A stretch of DNA of 7,293 nt from Treponema sp. (GCA_012513125.1 JAAZCS010000351.1:1-7293), one strand, 5' to 3'; counted from the first letter of the stretch, positions 1 through 7,293 are shown. Translations and numbers: made by a program. The notes: a model not told the origin generated them from the sequence alone.

Positions 1-1
1 A

Positions 2-814
2 AATTATGGAATTTGTATAATAATTAGTATTTTGATTATTATTGGTGGACTTGGATTTACTGTAATTACTAATTTTCTTTCATTTCTAAAATCAAAAAAA
101 GATAAAAACAACAAACACACGTTAAGTTTACATTCAAAAATAGTTTTATGTATGACTTTTTCATTGATTGGAGTTGGCACAATATTGGTTTTTATTTTTG
201 AATATAATAGTGCTTTTGAAGGTTTTAGTGTTTCCAAAAAAATATTATCGTCGTTTTTTCAATCTGTAACACTACGAACAGCCGGTTTTGAAACTGTTCC
301 TCAGGCTGATTTTTCAAATGCTTCAACTTTTATTTCTTATATTTTAATGTTGATTGGCGGAAGTCCAGGTTCTATGGCTGGCGGAATAAAAACTACAACT
401 TTATTTTTAATTTTATGTAGTGCCTATAAAAATCCATCAGATAAAGATGAACCGTCAGTTTTTCACAGAGATATTCCATTTGATAATATTTATAAAGCTG
501 TTTCTATTTTTGTAAAGGGTATTTGTTTTTTATGTTGTGCCTTTTTATTGCTTCTTATTTCGGAGCAAAAATCGATTTCTGCTGGATTATTCACGACAAG
601 TGATTTGTTGTTTGAAACAATTTCTGCATTAGGAACAGTCGGTTTGTCAAAAGGAATAACATCAAGTATATCATTCATAGGAAAAATAATTTTGATTATT
701 ACAATGTTTGCGGGAAGAACAGGGCTTACATTTATTTTTATAAACACTGGTGCAAATAAAACAAAATTGAATTCGTTAACTGATTATCCAAAAGAAGATG
801 TTCTTGTTGGATAA
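2..814 (+). CDS. ktrB: KtrB/TrkH-family potassium transporter subunit, 5'-truncated by the window edge
   Basis: This is the membrane-spanning, K+-conducting subunit of a Ktr/Trk uptake system. The frame is open from base 2 without a start codon, so about 270 C-terminal residues are visible; the family is usually about 440-480 residues, so roughly 40% is missing upstream. The first residues run into IIGGLGF, the conserved KtrB segment after the first pore repeat. Two of the four pore repeats are visible. The third has the filter motif RTAGF (bases 275-289), followed by the glycine-rich GGSPGS-AGGIKTTT segment (356-400), which in this family forms the intramembrane gating loop. The fourth has SALGTVGLS (TVGL at 635-646). 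The end, YPKEDVLVG (785-811), matches the typical KtrB C-terminus, which favours KtrB over the larger proteobacterial TrkH. The stop is TAA. ktrA follows 15 bp downstream on the same strand, so the two are probably co-transcribed. Family assignment is firm; the Ktr versus Trk label is inferred. Confidence 0.93.
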   Translation, partial: NYGICIIISILIIIGGLGFTVITNFLSFLKSKKDKNNKHTLSLHSKIVLCMTFSLIGVGTILVFIFEYNSAFEGFSVSKKILSSFFQSVTLRTAGFETVPQADFSNASTFISYILMLIGGSPGSMAGGIKTTTLFLILCSAYKNPSDKDEPSVFHRDIPFDNIYKAVSIFVKGICFLCCAFLLLLISEQKSISAGLFTTSDLLFETISALGTVGLSKGITSSISFIGKIILIITMFAGRTGLTFIFINTGANKTKLNSLTDYPKEDVLVG

Positions 815-829
815 ATTGGAGGAAAAAAT

Positions 830-1534
830 ATGACAATTGCTATTATCGGTTTAGGAACTTTTGGAAGAAATGTGCTAGAAGCATTGATGAATACTGACGC
901 AGATTTAATTATTGTGGACAAAGATAGGGAAGTGGTAGAAAAGTATAAAAATTCTATTCAAAATGCCTATATTACAGACGCAATTAATGAAGAGACTTTG
1001 AAAAAAGTTATTCCAAATGATATAGATGCAGCAATCGTTGATTTAGGAAGTCAGCTTGAAACTTCGATTCTTGTAACTCATAATTTATCTAAAAAGGGTG
1101 TTTCAAAAATTATTGTAAAGGCTCGTTCTGATGATCATGGAGAAATATTAAAATTAGTAGGGGCTTCAAAAATAATTTATCCAGATTTAGATGCAGCTCT
1201 TCATATAACACCAATGTTGATTTCTTCTGCTTTGTTTAATTACATGCAAGTTTCAGACAAATTTGCTATTGCGGAAGTTTCTGTTCGTAACGATTTGATT
1301 GGAAAACCTATTTCAAAAAGTAATATTCGTCAAACTTATCAATTAAATATAATTGGTGTTAGAAATACATCGGAAACTGAAATGGAATTTGTTAATTCCC
1401 CAGAAATGATTCTTGATAAGGATATGATTTTGCTTGTGGCGGGAACATCTGAATCTATAATGAAATATTCAGAAAAAAATGAAGAAACAGCCCGGAAAAA
1501 TACTAATTTCTTTGCCAGACTGTTACGACATTAA
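830..1534 (+). CDS. ktrA: KtrA/TrkA-family potassium uptake regulatory subunit (RCK_N + RCK_C)
   Basis: This is the cytoplasmic regulatory ring subunit that binds nucleotide and gates the KtrB channel. The 234-residue protein has the usual KtrA layout and length. Residues 1-120 form an RCK_N Rossmann domain with GLGTFG (7-12, the GxGxxG nucleotide loop), the acidic end of strand 2 (IIVD, D30), TDA at 49-51, and the family motif VDLGSQLETSILVT (70-83) followed by IIVKARSDDHGEIL (94-107). Residues about 140-205 form an RCK_C domain. The ATG start is supported by GGAGG at 818-822, seven bases upstream, and the stop is TAA. The gene lies 15 bp after ktrB and is evidently its partner. It is intact and converges with the ABC operon on the other strand, with only 16 bp between the stop codons and no convincing terminator there. 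Confidence in family and start is high. Whether ATP/ADP or NAD(H) is the main ligand cannot be read from the sequence. Confidence 0.95.
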   Translation: MTIAIIGLGTFGRNVLEALMNTDADLIIVDKDREVVEKYKNSIQNAYITDAINEETLKKVIPNDIDAAIVDLGSQLETSILVTHNLSKKGVSKIIVKARSDDHGEILKLVGASKIIYPDLDAALHITPMLISSALFNYMQVSDKFAIAEVSVRNDLIGKPISKSNIRQTYQLNIIGVRNTSETEMEFVNSPEMILDKDMILLVAGTSESIMKYSEKNEETARKNTNFFARLLRH

Positions 1535-1550
1535 TTTTCTGCACTTGCTT

Positions 1551-1840
1551 TTATTTGTTTAACAAAGCATTTATATTTGATTGAACAACATGAAGCAAGG
1601 CATTTTTTTCTATGGTTTCTGGAAAATTTCGCCAAATGACGTATTTTGATTTTGGTGAAACTTCTACTAACGGTGAACCTACTGGATTGTGAACATTATC
1701 AATTATAAAATCATATTTTGTGTTTTTAGCATCTGCAATTTGTTCTGATGTAACTGGGCCTGGTCCAAAAACTGTTATATTTTCAAAACCCAAGTCTTTT
1801 GCCAAATAAATTTGATTCTTATTGCATAGAACTTTTTCAT
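1551..1840 (-). pseudogene. Remnant of a metal ABC transporter substrate-binding protein (large internal deletion)
   Basis: This is the C-terminal part of an extracytoplasmic metal-binding lipoprotein of the zinc/manganese ABC type. The readable segment (1551 to about 1838) begins KVLCNKNQIYLAKDLGF and continues with FGPGPVTSEQIADAK, FIIDNVHNPVG and VIWRNFP, resembling the last third of this family, where a segment near a metal-binding residue precedes a GPGP-type loop. It is about 95 residues long, against roughly 280-310 usual for such proteins. A start-like sequence lies immediately upstream: GAGGA at 1851-1847, then ATG AAA AAG at 1840-1832, typical of a signal-peptide start. That ATG is in a different frame and stops after 21 residues. 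The simplest reading is that about 170-200 codons, including signal peptide and N-terminal lobe, were lost by a deletion not divisible by three. TTG at 1805 could start a shorter peptide, but it would lack export and half the binding site. It is last in the operon, 11 bp after the permease. Family call is moderately certain; non-function is well supported. Confidence 0.72.
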
Positions 1841-1851
1841 TTTTAATCCTC

Positions 1852-2685
1852 TTATTTTTTTTGTATTTTTGAAAGCATAATTGTAGCTAAATATGTAAGA
1901 CCTGAAATTATAGCAATTGTTCCAGCTGGAGGCCAGTTAATTGCAACTGCTATAATGTAGCCGATTGTTGAAAAAGCAAATCCAAACATGCTACTAAAAA
2001 TGAATAGTCTTTTTATTCCTTTTTTACCGTTTATTAATGACATAAATGATGAAGCTACTAAAACTGGTAAAATCAAAAGTGAATCTATTAGAAATGCTCC
2101 TAAAAGTTGCATCGCGAGTGCAACAACTAAAGCTATTAGCATAACCATAATTGTATAATTGATTTGAACTTTTAAGCCCATTGATTTTGCGACTTCTTGA
2201 CTAAAGAAAAGTGAAAGAATGTTTTTGTAATTCAGAATAATGTATAAGGTTAATAAAATTGCTAATGCTAAAAGAACATAAATATCAAAGTTTTTTAGAG
2301 CAAATGGACTTCCCCACAACAAGCTCAACGTGTCTTTTGCTGGAACATCTTTTACGTGTGTGATAATCGAAGCAATTGCCATACTTATAACCATTGTGGC
2401 TGCGCTTCCACCAGCAAAGCCGTAATGTGAGTTTTTTGTAAAAAGCAACATTAACAAAACTAACAATATATTGATAATAATTACTACTGGTACTAGTGGA
2501 AGTTTTGATGCAAGTGCAATGGCACCACCAAGAATAACTCCGTGCATTAGCATATAGCGAATAGGAACTAAATCAAGGCGTAAGACCATTACACCACAAA
2601 GAGGAAATGATGCACCTGAAATAATCATTGCTATAAAACCGCGTAAAATTGGAGGTAGTGAAAAAAGCATAATCATTCTATTCAT
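1852..2685 (-). CDS. ABC-3 family metal (Zn/Mn-type) transporter permease
   Basis: This is the integral-membrane subunit of a divalent-metal ABC importer of the ZnuB/MntB/TroC (ABC-3) family. It is 277 residues long, the family's usual size, and almost entirely hydrophobic, with about eight to nine predicted helices. Family signatures include PLCGVMVLRLDLVP near the N-terminus, EVAKSMGLK before ALAMQLLGAFLIDSLLILPV (the coupling region and following helix), and NWPPAGTIAIISGLTYL near the C-terminus. I choose ATG at 2685 because AGGTGA (2696-2691) sits five bases upstream. A GTG at 2694 would add three residues but would overlap that site. The start overlaps the end of the ATPase gene by 8 bp (ATGAATAG), indicating translational coupling. 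The frame is open and undamaged although both partner genes are broken. Metal specificity cannot be decided from the sequence, so no zinc or manganese symbol is given. Confidence 0.9.
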   Translation of the reverse strand: MNRMIMLFSLPPILRGFIAMIISGASFPLCGVMVLRLDLVPIRYMLMHGVILGGAIALASKLPLVPVVIIINILLVLLMLLFTKNSHYGFAGGSAATMVISMAIASIITHVKDVPAKDTLSLLWGSPFALKNFDIYVLLALAILLTLYIILNYKNILSLFFSQEVAKSMGLKVQINYTIMVMLIALVVALAMQLLGAFLIDSLLILPVLVASSFMSLINGKKGIKRLFIFSSMFGFAFSTIGYIIAVAINWPPAGTIAIISGLTYLATIMLSKIQKK

Positions 2686-2934
2686 TTGCGTCACCTAATA
2701 AATCTAGATTTAATTGCTGCCATCCATTCATCAGGGACAATTCCTTATCATGCGTAACAACAATTATTGTAGGAATTTCTGTCACACTTAATGATAGAAG
2801 TATATCTTTGACCATTTTCTTGTTTTCGCTATCTAAAGCGGCAGTCGGTTCATCAAGTAAAAGTAGTTTTGCATTTTGAACAAGACATCTAGTTAACGCC
2901 ACTTTTTGTTTTTCGCCACCACTTAAACTGTTGA

Positions 2935-2966
2935 AACTTCTTCCGTATAAATTCAACGAAGAAGTT
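2935..2966 (-). other. 9-bp perfect stem-loop two bases after the premature TAG
   Basis: On the coding strand, TAG (2971-2969) and AG are followed by AACTTCTTC (2966-2958), a 14-base loop (2957-2944) and GAAGAAGTT (2943-2935). The arms are exactly complementary, with a possible extra G-U pair outside. The sequence lies within the codons linking Walker A to the LSGGE motif. A 9-bp repeat of this kind is expected about once by chance in an AT-rich window this long; its position beside the stop codon is what makes it worth recording. No function is demonstrated. Confidence 0.4.
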
Positions 2967-3746
2967 CTCTATAACGCTTTTTTTATTATTTCAGTTTTAT
3001 TCTTTTCTTTTGAATGAAAACCTAATCCAGCAACTTCTTCTGTTGAAAGACTGAATTGTGTACTGTCTGTAGATTGGGGAATATAGCCAATTGTATATTT
3101 GTCTAAATTTTGAATATTTTTTCCGTCTATGTGAATTGTCCCACTATCTGGTTTGTGGATTCCTGCTAATAATCTAAGCAGAGTTGTTTTTCCAGTTCCA
3201 TTTTCACCAATTATCATAAGTCTTTGACCTGGTGTTAAATTGAATGAAAGATTTTTGAATTTTCCAAATTTATATGAAAGATTTTCTACATTCACGCTAA
3301 CACCTTGTACAAGTTTTGCTCTTTGTCGAAGTAAACTATACATTTCATCGGCATTATATAAATCTTCCAGTTGATTTTCTGTTGCACATAAAAGCCTGTC
3401 GACGAGAGCGTCATATTCTAGTGTGATAATGTTGTTTGGATTTTCTTTGTTAATTTCTTCTATATATTTTATTGCTAAACGGCTAGTTAAATTTGCGTAA
3501 ATGTGCTTTATTCCCATCCGAATCATTAAAACTGCAGCCGCTTTTCCTACAGCTGTATCATGAGCACAAAGATTGTCTTTTGGTCCTTCATAAGAAGAAA
3601 AGAAAGTGTCCAGTTCAAAAAGAGGGTGTAGCCATTTTCCAAAACTAGTAAAAATCAAATCGTTGTTGTTATAAACAGCAAGAGTTTTGTTTTGAGGAAG
3701 AGGGTTTTTGTAAATGTAAGAATCATTCATCTTTAAGTTCATTTCG

Positions 3747-3752
3747 ATTATA
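3747..3752 (-). promoter_or_regulatory. Possible -10 box (TATAAT) for the metal ABC operon
   Basis: A perfect TATAAT reads on the minus strand at 3752-3747. No good -35 hexamer is found 16-18 bases upstream (ATAACT is at 17 bases). If used, transcription would start near 3740, inside the longest reading frame, and translation would have to begin at the ATG at 3730. Perfect -10 matches are common in DNA this AT-rich, so support is weak. Confidence 0.25.
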
Positions 3753-3773
3753 GAATAAACTATTTGCATAGTT

Positions 3774-3795
3774 ATTACTAATACTTTGTAGTAAT
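3774..3795. promoter_or_regulatory. Inverted repeat ATTACTA-N8-TAGTAAT upstream of the metal ABC operon
   Basis: ATTACTA (3774-3780) and TAGTAAT (3789-3795) are exact inverted repeats separated by eight bases. The 22-bp element lies just upstream of the longest DUF1893-ATPase reading frame and would sit at or above the -35 region of a promoter using TATAAT at 3752-3747. Size and symmetry fit the operator of a dimeric regulator such as a Fur/Zur- or DtxR-type metal repressor, which commonly controls these operons. The sequence does not match a consensus I can name with confidence, so the regulator is unassigned. A chance palindrome in AT-rich DNA is possible. Confidence 0.35.
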
Positions 3796-3839
3796 TTTTG
3801 ATAATGCTTAAAAGTAATTTTTAAAAAATCTATTACCTA

Positions 3840-3868
3840 TTGACTAAGTAGTTTAATATAAATATACT
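3840..3868 (+). promoter_or_regulatory. Sigma-70-type promoter for metY
   Basis: TTGACT (3840-3845) and TATACT (3863-3868) are separated by exactly 17 bases, each one base from the bacterial housekeeping consensus. Transcription would start near 3875, leaving an untranslated leader of about 118 bases before the metY ATG at 3994. The spacer and -10 box overlap the GTAG/CTAC boxes described separately, so a regulator bound there would block polymerase. Confidence 0.62.
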
Positions 3869-3885
3869 ACCAAATAAGTAGGTTA
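3845..3885 (+). repeat. Near-identical direct repeats (TAAGTAGKTTA) 30 bp apart across the metY promoter
   Basis: TAAGTAGTTTA (3845-3855) and TAAGTAGGTTA (3875-3885) match at 10 of 11 positions with starts exactly 30 bp apart, about three helical turns. Between them ACTAC (3866-3870) is the inverted form of GTAGT (3848-3852). One copy lies between -35 and -10 and the other at the predicted transcription start. This arrangement suits cooperative repressor binding. No named regulator consensus is recognised. Confidence 0.35.
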
Positions 3886-3888
3886 TAG

Positions 3889-3966
3889 ATGGTAGAGTTT
3901 TTTGAACAATTAGTAAGACATAACTTTCGCAACGGATTAATGCGTAGTTTTTTTCAATGTAAATAA
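3889..3966 (+). CDS. Possible 25-residue leader peptide upstream of metY
   Basis: ATG at 3889 opens a 25-codon frame ending in TAA at 3964-3966, preceded by AAGTAGG (3876-3882) at six-base spacing, a fair Shine-Dalgarno match. The peptide begins MVEFFEQLV and ends LMRSFFQCK, with methionine and cysteine codons near the end. The frame runs through the hairpin and T-tract at 3922-3954, so translation would affect whether that hairpin forms, as in leader-peptide attenuation of amino-acid genes. It lacks a run of one regulatory codon, and a frame this short can arise by chance. I recognise no family. It is recorded because start, spacing and hairpin coincide, not as a confident gene. Confidence 0.25.
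   Translation: MVEFFEQLVRHNFRNGLMRSFFQCK
3922..3954 (+). terminator. Attenuator-like hairpin with T-tract in the metY leader
   Basis: AACT (3922-3925) and CGCA (3928-3931) pair with TGCG (3941-3944) and AGTT (3946-3949) around a nine-base loop. A small internal loop (TT opposite T) separates the two four-base-pair segments. Seven T residues (3948-3954) overlap and follow the right arm. The shape is that of an intrinsic terminator but the stem is weak. Its position about 40 bases before metY, inside the leader transcript, suggests attenuation rather than gene-end termination. Confidence 0.33.
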
Positions 3967-5279
<1,313 letters not shown>

Positions 5280-5280
5280 T

Positions 5281-5320
5281 AAAAAAACGAAAGTTTGCAA
5301 CACAAACTTTCGTTTTTTTT
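5281..5320. terminator. Bidirectional intrinsic terminator between metY and the transglutaminase gene
   Basis: CGAAAGTTTG (5288-5297) and CAAACTTTCG (5303-5312) form a perfect 10-bp stem around the loop CAACA, flanked by seven A residues (5281-5287) and eight T residues (5313-5320). It reads as a terminator in both directions and serves two convergent genes: metY ends at 5279 and the transglutaminase stop codon (5321-5319) lies in the distal T-tract. With the A/T flanks paired the stem reaches 17 bp. Confidence 0.93.
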
Positions 5321-7286
5321 AGTCATATAAGTTATGAATCATTGTGTTAGCTATTTTTTCTATTGCGTTTTGATTTTCATTGTCGATTTTTAGAGCTTGA
5401 TATTTCCATTCTATCCAGCCTATTTCTGATGGAGAGGAAATTCCTTTTCGCATATATTTTTTTACAATTCGTTTAGCGTGCCGAACAAGTCTTTTTTCAG
5501 GTTTTTTGTAAATCACGAAAAAGATAATTGTAGCTACAAAAATTAAAAACAATGTAATAATCAAAATCGCTGTCATGCATTTTGATGAAAGAAAATTGAC
5601 AAAGTTTGTGTTTTGTTTACTTTCTTCTGTCGTTTTTTGGTTGTTTGAAAATAATTTTAATGTTTTTTTATCATTTGAATTGATAAATGCATAAGGATTA
5701 TCTGTTGTATAGACCGGTGTCGGTTCAAAAATTTTCCAGTTTCCATCGATAAAAACTTCTGGCCATGAATGAGCTTGAAGTCCTGTTATTGAGCCTTGCC
5801 CTTTGTCATTGAGTGTTGTTCTAAATCCTTCAACCATATGACACGGAATATATTGAGATTGCATTAAAAGTGTAAAAGCGGTTGCGTACCAAGTGCAAAA
5901 TCCTGTTTTAGATTCAAATAGAAAATATTCAATGCTATTTTTATTTGCAGGTGCAATTGGCGTATCTAGAGAATATGTAAATCCATCTTTTAGGTATGAT
6001 AAAATCTTTTTTATGTAGATATTATCAATTTCGGCTTTTTCTGTGTCTGAAGAAGCTTCTAAAATTGATTTTTCATACAATTCGTTTGCCAATAATTGAA
6101 CTTTTGGAGGAATGTCAGAAACTTCAGATTCCAGATTTTCAGATTCAGAAAGTTCTGCTTTTTGTTTTTCATTATTTTTTTCTAATAAAAGAAAAATGTC
6201 TGTTCCACGGATTATTTCTGGAGATATTTCCAATGTATTTGTAGTGACCGGTGTAATAGTTCTTTCTTTATATTCATCTGGTAAAAGAATTCCGTTTGTA
6301 TCTGATGTGAACGGAATTACGGAATAAAAATCTTCCACTAGACGCATATGAATCATTTGTGTGTCTTTAGAAATTGAGTTTTTGCCTTCTTTCCCGAAAA
6401 ACAAATTCACAGGCATTTCGTCCGAATCGTAATATTCATGATTCCAATATGAACCGTACCAAGCTGAAAACTTATCTGTAATAAAATAATAAGTTTGATA
6501 AGGGTTTCCTTTAAGTTCAAAAATTGGTCTTGCAGAAAGTGACACTGAATTTAGAGGTTTTGCAGCATTTGCAGAAAAGCCATAACCGGGAATGTGAATC
6601 ATAAGCGGAAAATCTGGTGCAATAGTTTGCATTATGTTTGATGAATCAAAAGAAATTTCGGAAGTGAAGCTATATCCTTTTTGAAATTCTGTTATTGCAA
6701 CAACACTTGTTATTATGGCGGCACAAACAAAAGGAAAAATGAATGACTGCCAACGTTTTTTGTATAATAATGGACAAATAAGAAAAAGAACGGCAAATAT
6801 TAAATAAATCTGCTGTCCGCTAATAATTCCAATGCATAGAAAGTTCACTGTAAAAAAAATGCTAATTCCTGTTAAATATTTTCTATTAGCTATAAAAACA
6901 ACAGAAAAAATCAACATTATTGCATAAATTTCAGCGGCAAAAAAAGAAAAAAATCCAAACGCAGTTCCTTTTCTTGCGTAATCAAGCCATGCTTCTGCAA
7001 GTGAACGTTGTGTTGCACCAAGTTGTAATAAAAGGAAAATCCCTGCTGTAACAATTAACAAACTAGTAAAAATTCTAATTATTATTGGTAAAAGTGAAGG
7101 TACTTTATTTAGGCGAAATGAAATGAACAGTAAAATGCATGATAAAATTGTCCACGATAATAAAAGGGATGGAAAACCTTCCGCTTTGAATACACGTAAA
7201 AAAATAAAAACACAGCTAGTTATAACAAAAGTAATTAGTGAGCATTCAAGAATTGATATGATGGTGTTTTTAGTGCTTGAACGCAT
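5319..7286 (-). CDS. TgpA-like membrane-anchored transglutaminase-domain protein
   Basis: This 655-residue membrane protein has an extracytoplasmic transglutaminase-like (papain-fold) domain, probably acting on proteins or peptides at the cell envelope; its substrate is unknown. About seven hydrophobic segments fill residues 10-200. A soluble region (about 200-395) precedes the transglutaminase core (about 425-525): TGFCTWYATAFTLLM with nucleophile Cys464, IPCHMVEGFR, then AHSWPEVFIDG with His506, and FEPTP with Glu521 at the usual third-residue position. Glu there instead of Asp is common in this family. A last helix (571-592) is followed by a basic tail of about 60 residues, shorter than the DUF4129 region of many relatives. 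The ATG at 7286 is the first possible start because TAA lies in frame at 7292-7290. No clear Shine-Dalgarno is visible in the seven bases before the window edge, so coupling to an upstream gene is plausible. Relatives often sit in operons with MoxR-type ATPase and DUF58 genes; that neighbourhood lies outside the window. Confidence 0.88.
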   Translation of the reverse strand: MRSSTKNTIISILECSLITFVITSCVFIFLRVFKAEGFPSLLLSWTILSCILLFISFRLNKVPSLLPIIIRIFTSLLIVTAGIFLLLQLGATQRSLAEAWLDYARKGTAFGFFSFFAAEIYAIMLIFSVVFIANRKYLTGISIFFTVNFLCIGIISGQQIYLIFAVLFLICPLLYKKRWQSFIFPFVCAAIITSVVAITEFQKGYSFTSEISFDSSNIMQTIAPDFPLMIHIPGYGFSANAAKPLNSVSLSARPIFELKGNPYQTYYFITDKFSAWYGSYWNHEYYDSDEMPVNLFFGKEGKNSISKDTQMIHMRLVEDFYSVIPFTSDTNGILLPDEYKERTITPVTTNTLEISPEIIRGTDIFLLLEKNNEKQKAELSESENLESEVSDIPPKVQLLANELYEKSILEASSDTEKAEIDNIYIKKILSYLKDGFTYSLDTPIAPANKNSIEYFLFESKTGFCTWYATAFTLLMQSQYIPCHMVEGFRTTLNDKGQGSITGLQAHSWPEVFIDGNWKIFEPTPVYTTDNPYAFINSNDKKTLKLFSNNQKTTEESKQNTNFVNFLSSKCMTAILIITLFLIFVATIIFFVIYKKPEKRLVRHAKRIVKKYMRKGISSPSEIGWIEWKYQALKIDNENQNAIEKIANTMIHNLYD

Positions 7287-7293
7287 CTGTTAT

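Larger units (their letters stand above)
2678..3769 (-). pseudogene. DUF1893-ABC ATPase fusion of the metal importer, interrupted by an in-frame TAG
   Basis: This would be the energising ATPase of the adjacent importer. One reading frame of 363 codons plus stop is broken only by TAG at 2971-2969, after residue 266. Residues about 27-140 match DUF1893 (TM1506-like): LAVYNNNDLIFTS, then CAHDTAVGKAAAVLMIRMG (68-86), whose DxxVGKAA core is the hallmark. Residues about 156-266 are the front of an ABC ATPase, with Walker A GENGTGKT (188-195) and Q-loop PQ (231-232). After the TAG, in the same frame, come LSGGEKQ (signature), LLLLDEP (Walker B with catalytic Glu) and the H-loop His (VVTHD). Stopping at the TAG would give an intact DUF1893 domain and a dead half-ATPase. 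TTG at 2956 has no good ribosome-binding site, so reinitiation is unlikely. The start is uncertain: ATGs at 3769, 3742 and 3730 all lack a strong Shine-Dalgarno, and a TATAAT lies at 3752-3747. The normal terminal stop is also TAG, so TAG is used as a stop here. Sequencing error remains possible. Confidence 0.82.

Noticed and set aside
4..747. Minus-strand open frames across ktrB
   Set aside because: They lie opposite a well-supported conserved gene, show no recognisable domain and lack ribosome-binding sites; they are antisense shadows.
1554..1566. TTTGTT-T-AACAAA palindrome near the end of the binding-protein remnant as a terminator for ktrA
   Set aside because: The loop is only one base, the stem is all weak pairs, and no adequate T-tract follows on either strand.
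2956..2971. TAG read as pyrrolysine or a globally reassigned codon
   Set aside because: The same gene ends at TAG (2680-2678) in overlap with the permease start, ABC ATPases have no known pyrrolysine site here, and the metY TAG results from a frameshift rather than an in-frame codon.
5700..5760. Glu521 in place of Asp in the transglutaminase triad as a sign of inactivation
   Set aside because: FEPTP occurs commonly in bacterial transglutaminase-like proteins, and Cys464 and His506 are both present in good context.
5996..6327. Plus-strand open frames opposite the transglutaminase gene
   Set aside because: They are low-complexity and serine/phenylalanine-rich, mirror the coding strand of a conserved gene, and have no start signals.

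Overview
The window is AT-rich DNA (roughly 30% G+C by eye) with six gene-sized units, tightly packed except for one 224-bp divergent regulatory region. Low G+C, a KtrB/KtrA pair, a metal ABC operon whose ATPase carries an N-terminal DUF1893 domain, and a TgpA-like membrane transglutaminase together suggest a host-associated anaerobe, most likely a Treponema-type spirochaete. That assignment is inference: no rRNA or other taxonomic marker is present, and low-G+C Firmicutes remain possible.

Layout. (1) Bases 2-1534, + strand: the 3' part of ktrB (K+ channel-like subunit) and a complete ktrA (its NAD/ATP-binding regulatory subunit), 15 bp apart. (2) Bases 1551-3769, - strand: a zinc/manganese-type ABC uptake operon in the order DUF1893-ATPase, ABC-3 permease, substrate-binding protein. 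Only the permease is intact. The ATPase has an in-frame TAG between Walker A and the signature motif, and the binding protein is a C-terminal remnant fused out of frame to its own start codon. (3) Bases 3770-3993: a divergent intergenic region with a near-consensus promoter for metY, several GTAG/CTAC boxes, a possible 25-codon leader peptide and an attenuator-like hairpin. (4) Bases 3994-5279, + strand: metY (O-acetylhomoserine sulfhydrylase), broken by a one-base deletion about 128 codons in. (5) Bases 5281-5320: a strong bidirectional terminator. (6) Bases 5319-7286, - strand: a complete TgpA-like transglutaminase with N-terminal membrane helices.

How it fits together. KtrAB is a self-contained potassium uptake system. 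The ABC operon would import a divalent transition metal, but as read it lacks a working ATPase and binding protein. metY would make homocysteine from O-acetylhomoserine and sulfide, but as read it is frameshifted. The main result is three independent lesions (nonsense, large internal deletion, frameshift) in neighbouring transcription units, while the flanking ktrA, permease and transglutaminase genes are open. This is either local gene decay or, for the two point lesions, sequencing or assembly error. A 9-bp perfect stem begins two bases after the ATPase TAG; chance is the default explanation, but it keeps regulated readthrough worth one test. No complete new system can be claimed. The least understood part is the DUF1893-ATPase fusion.
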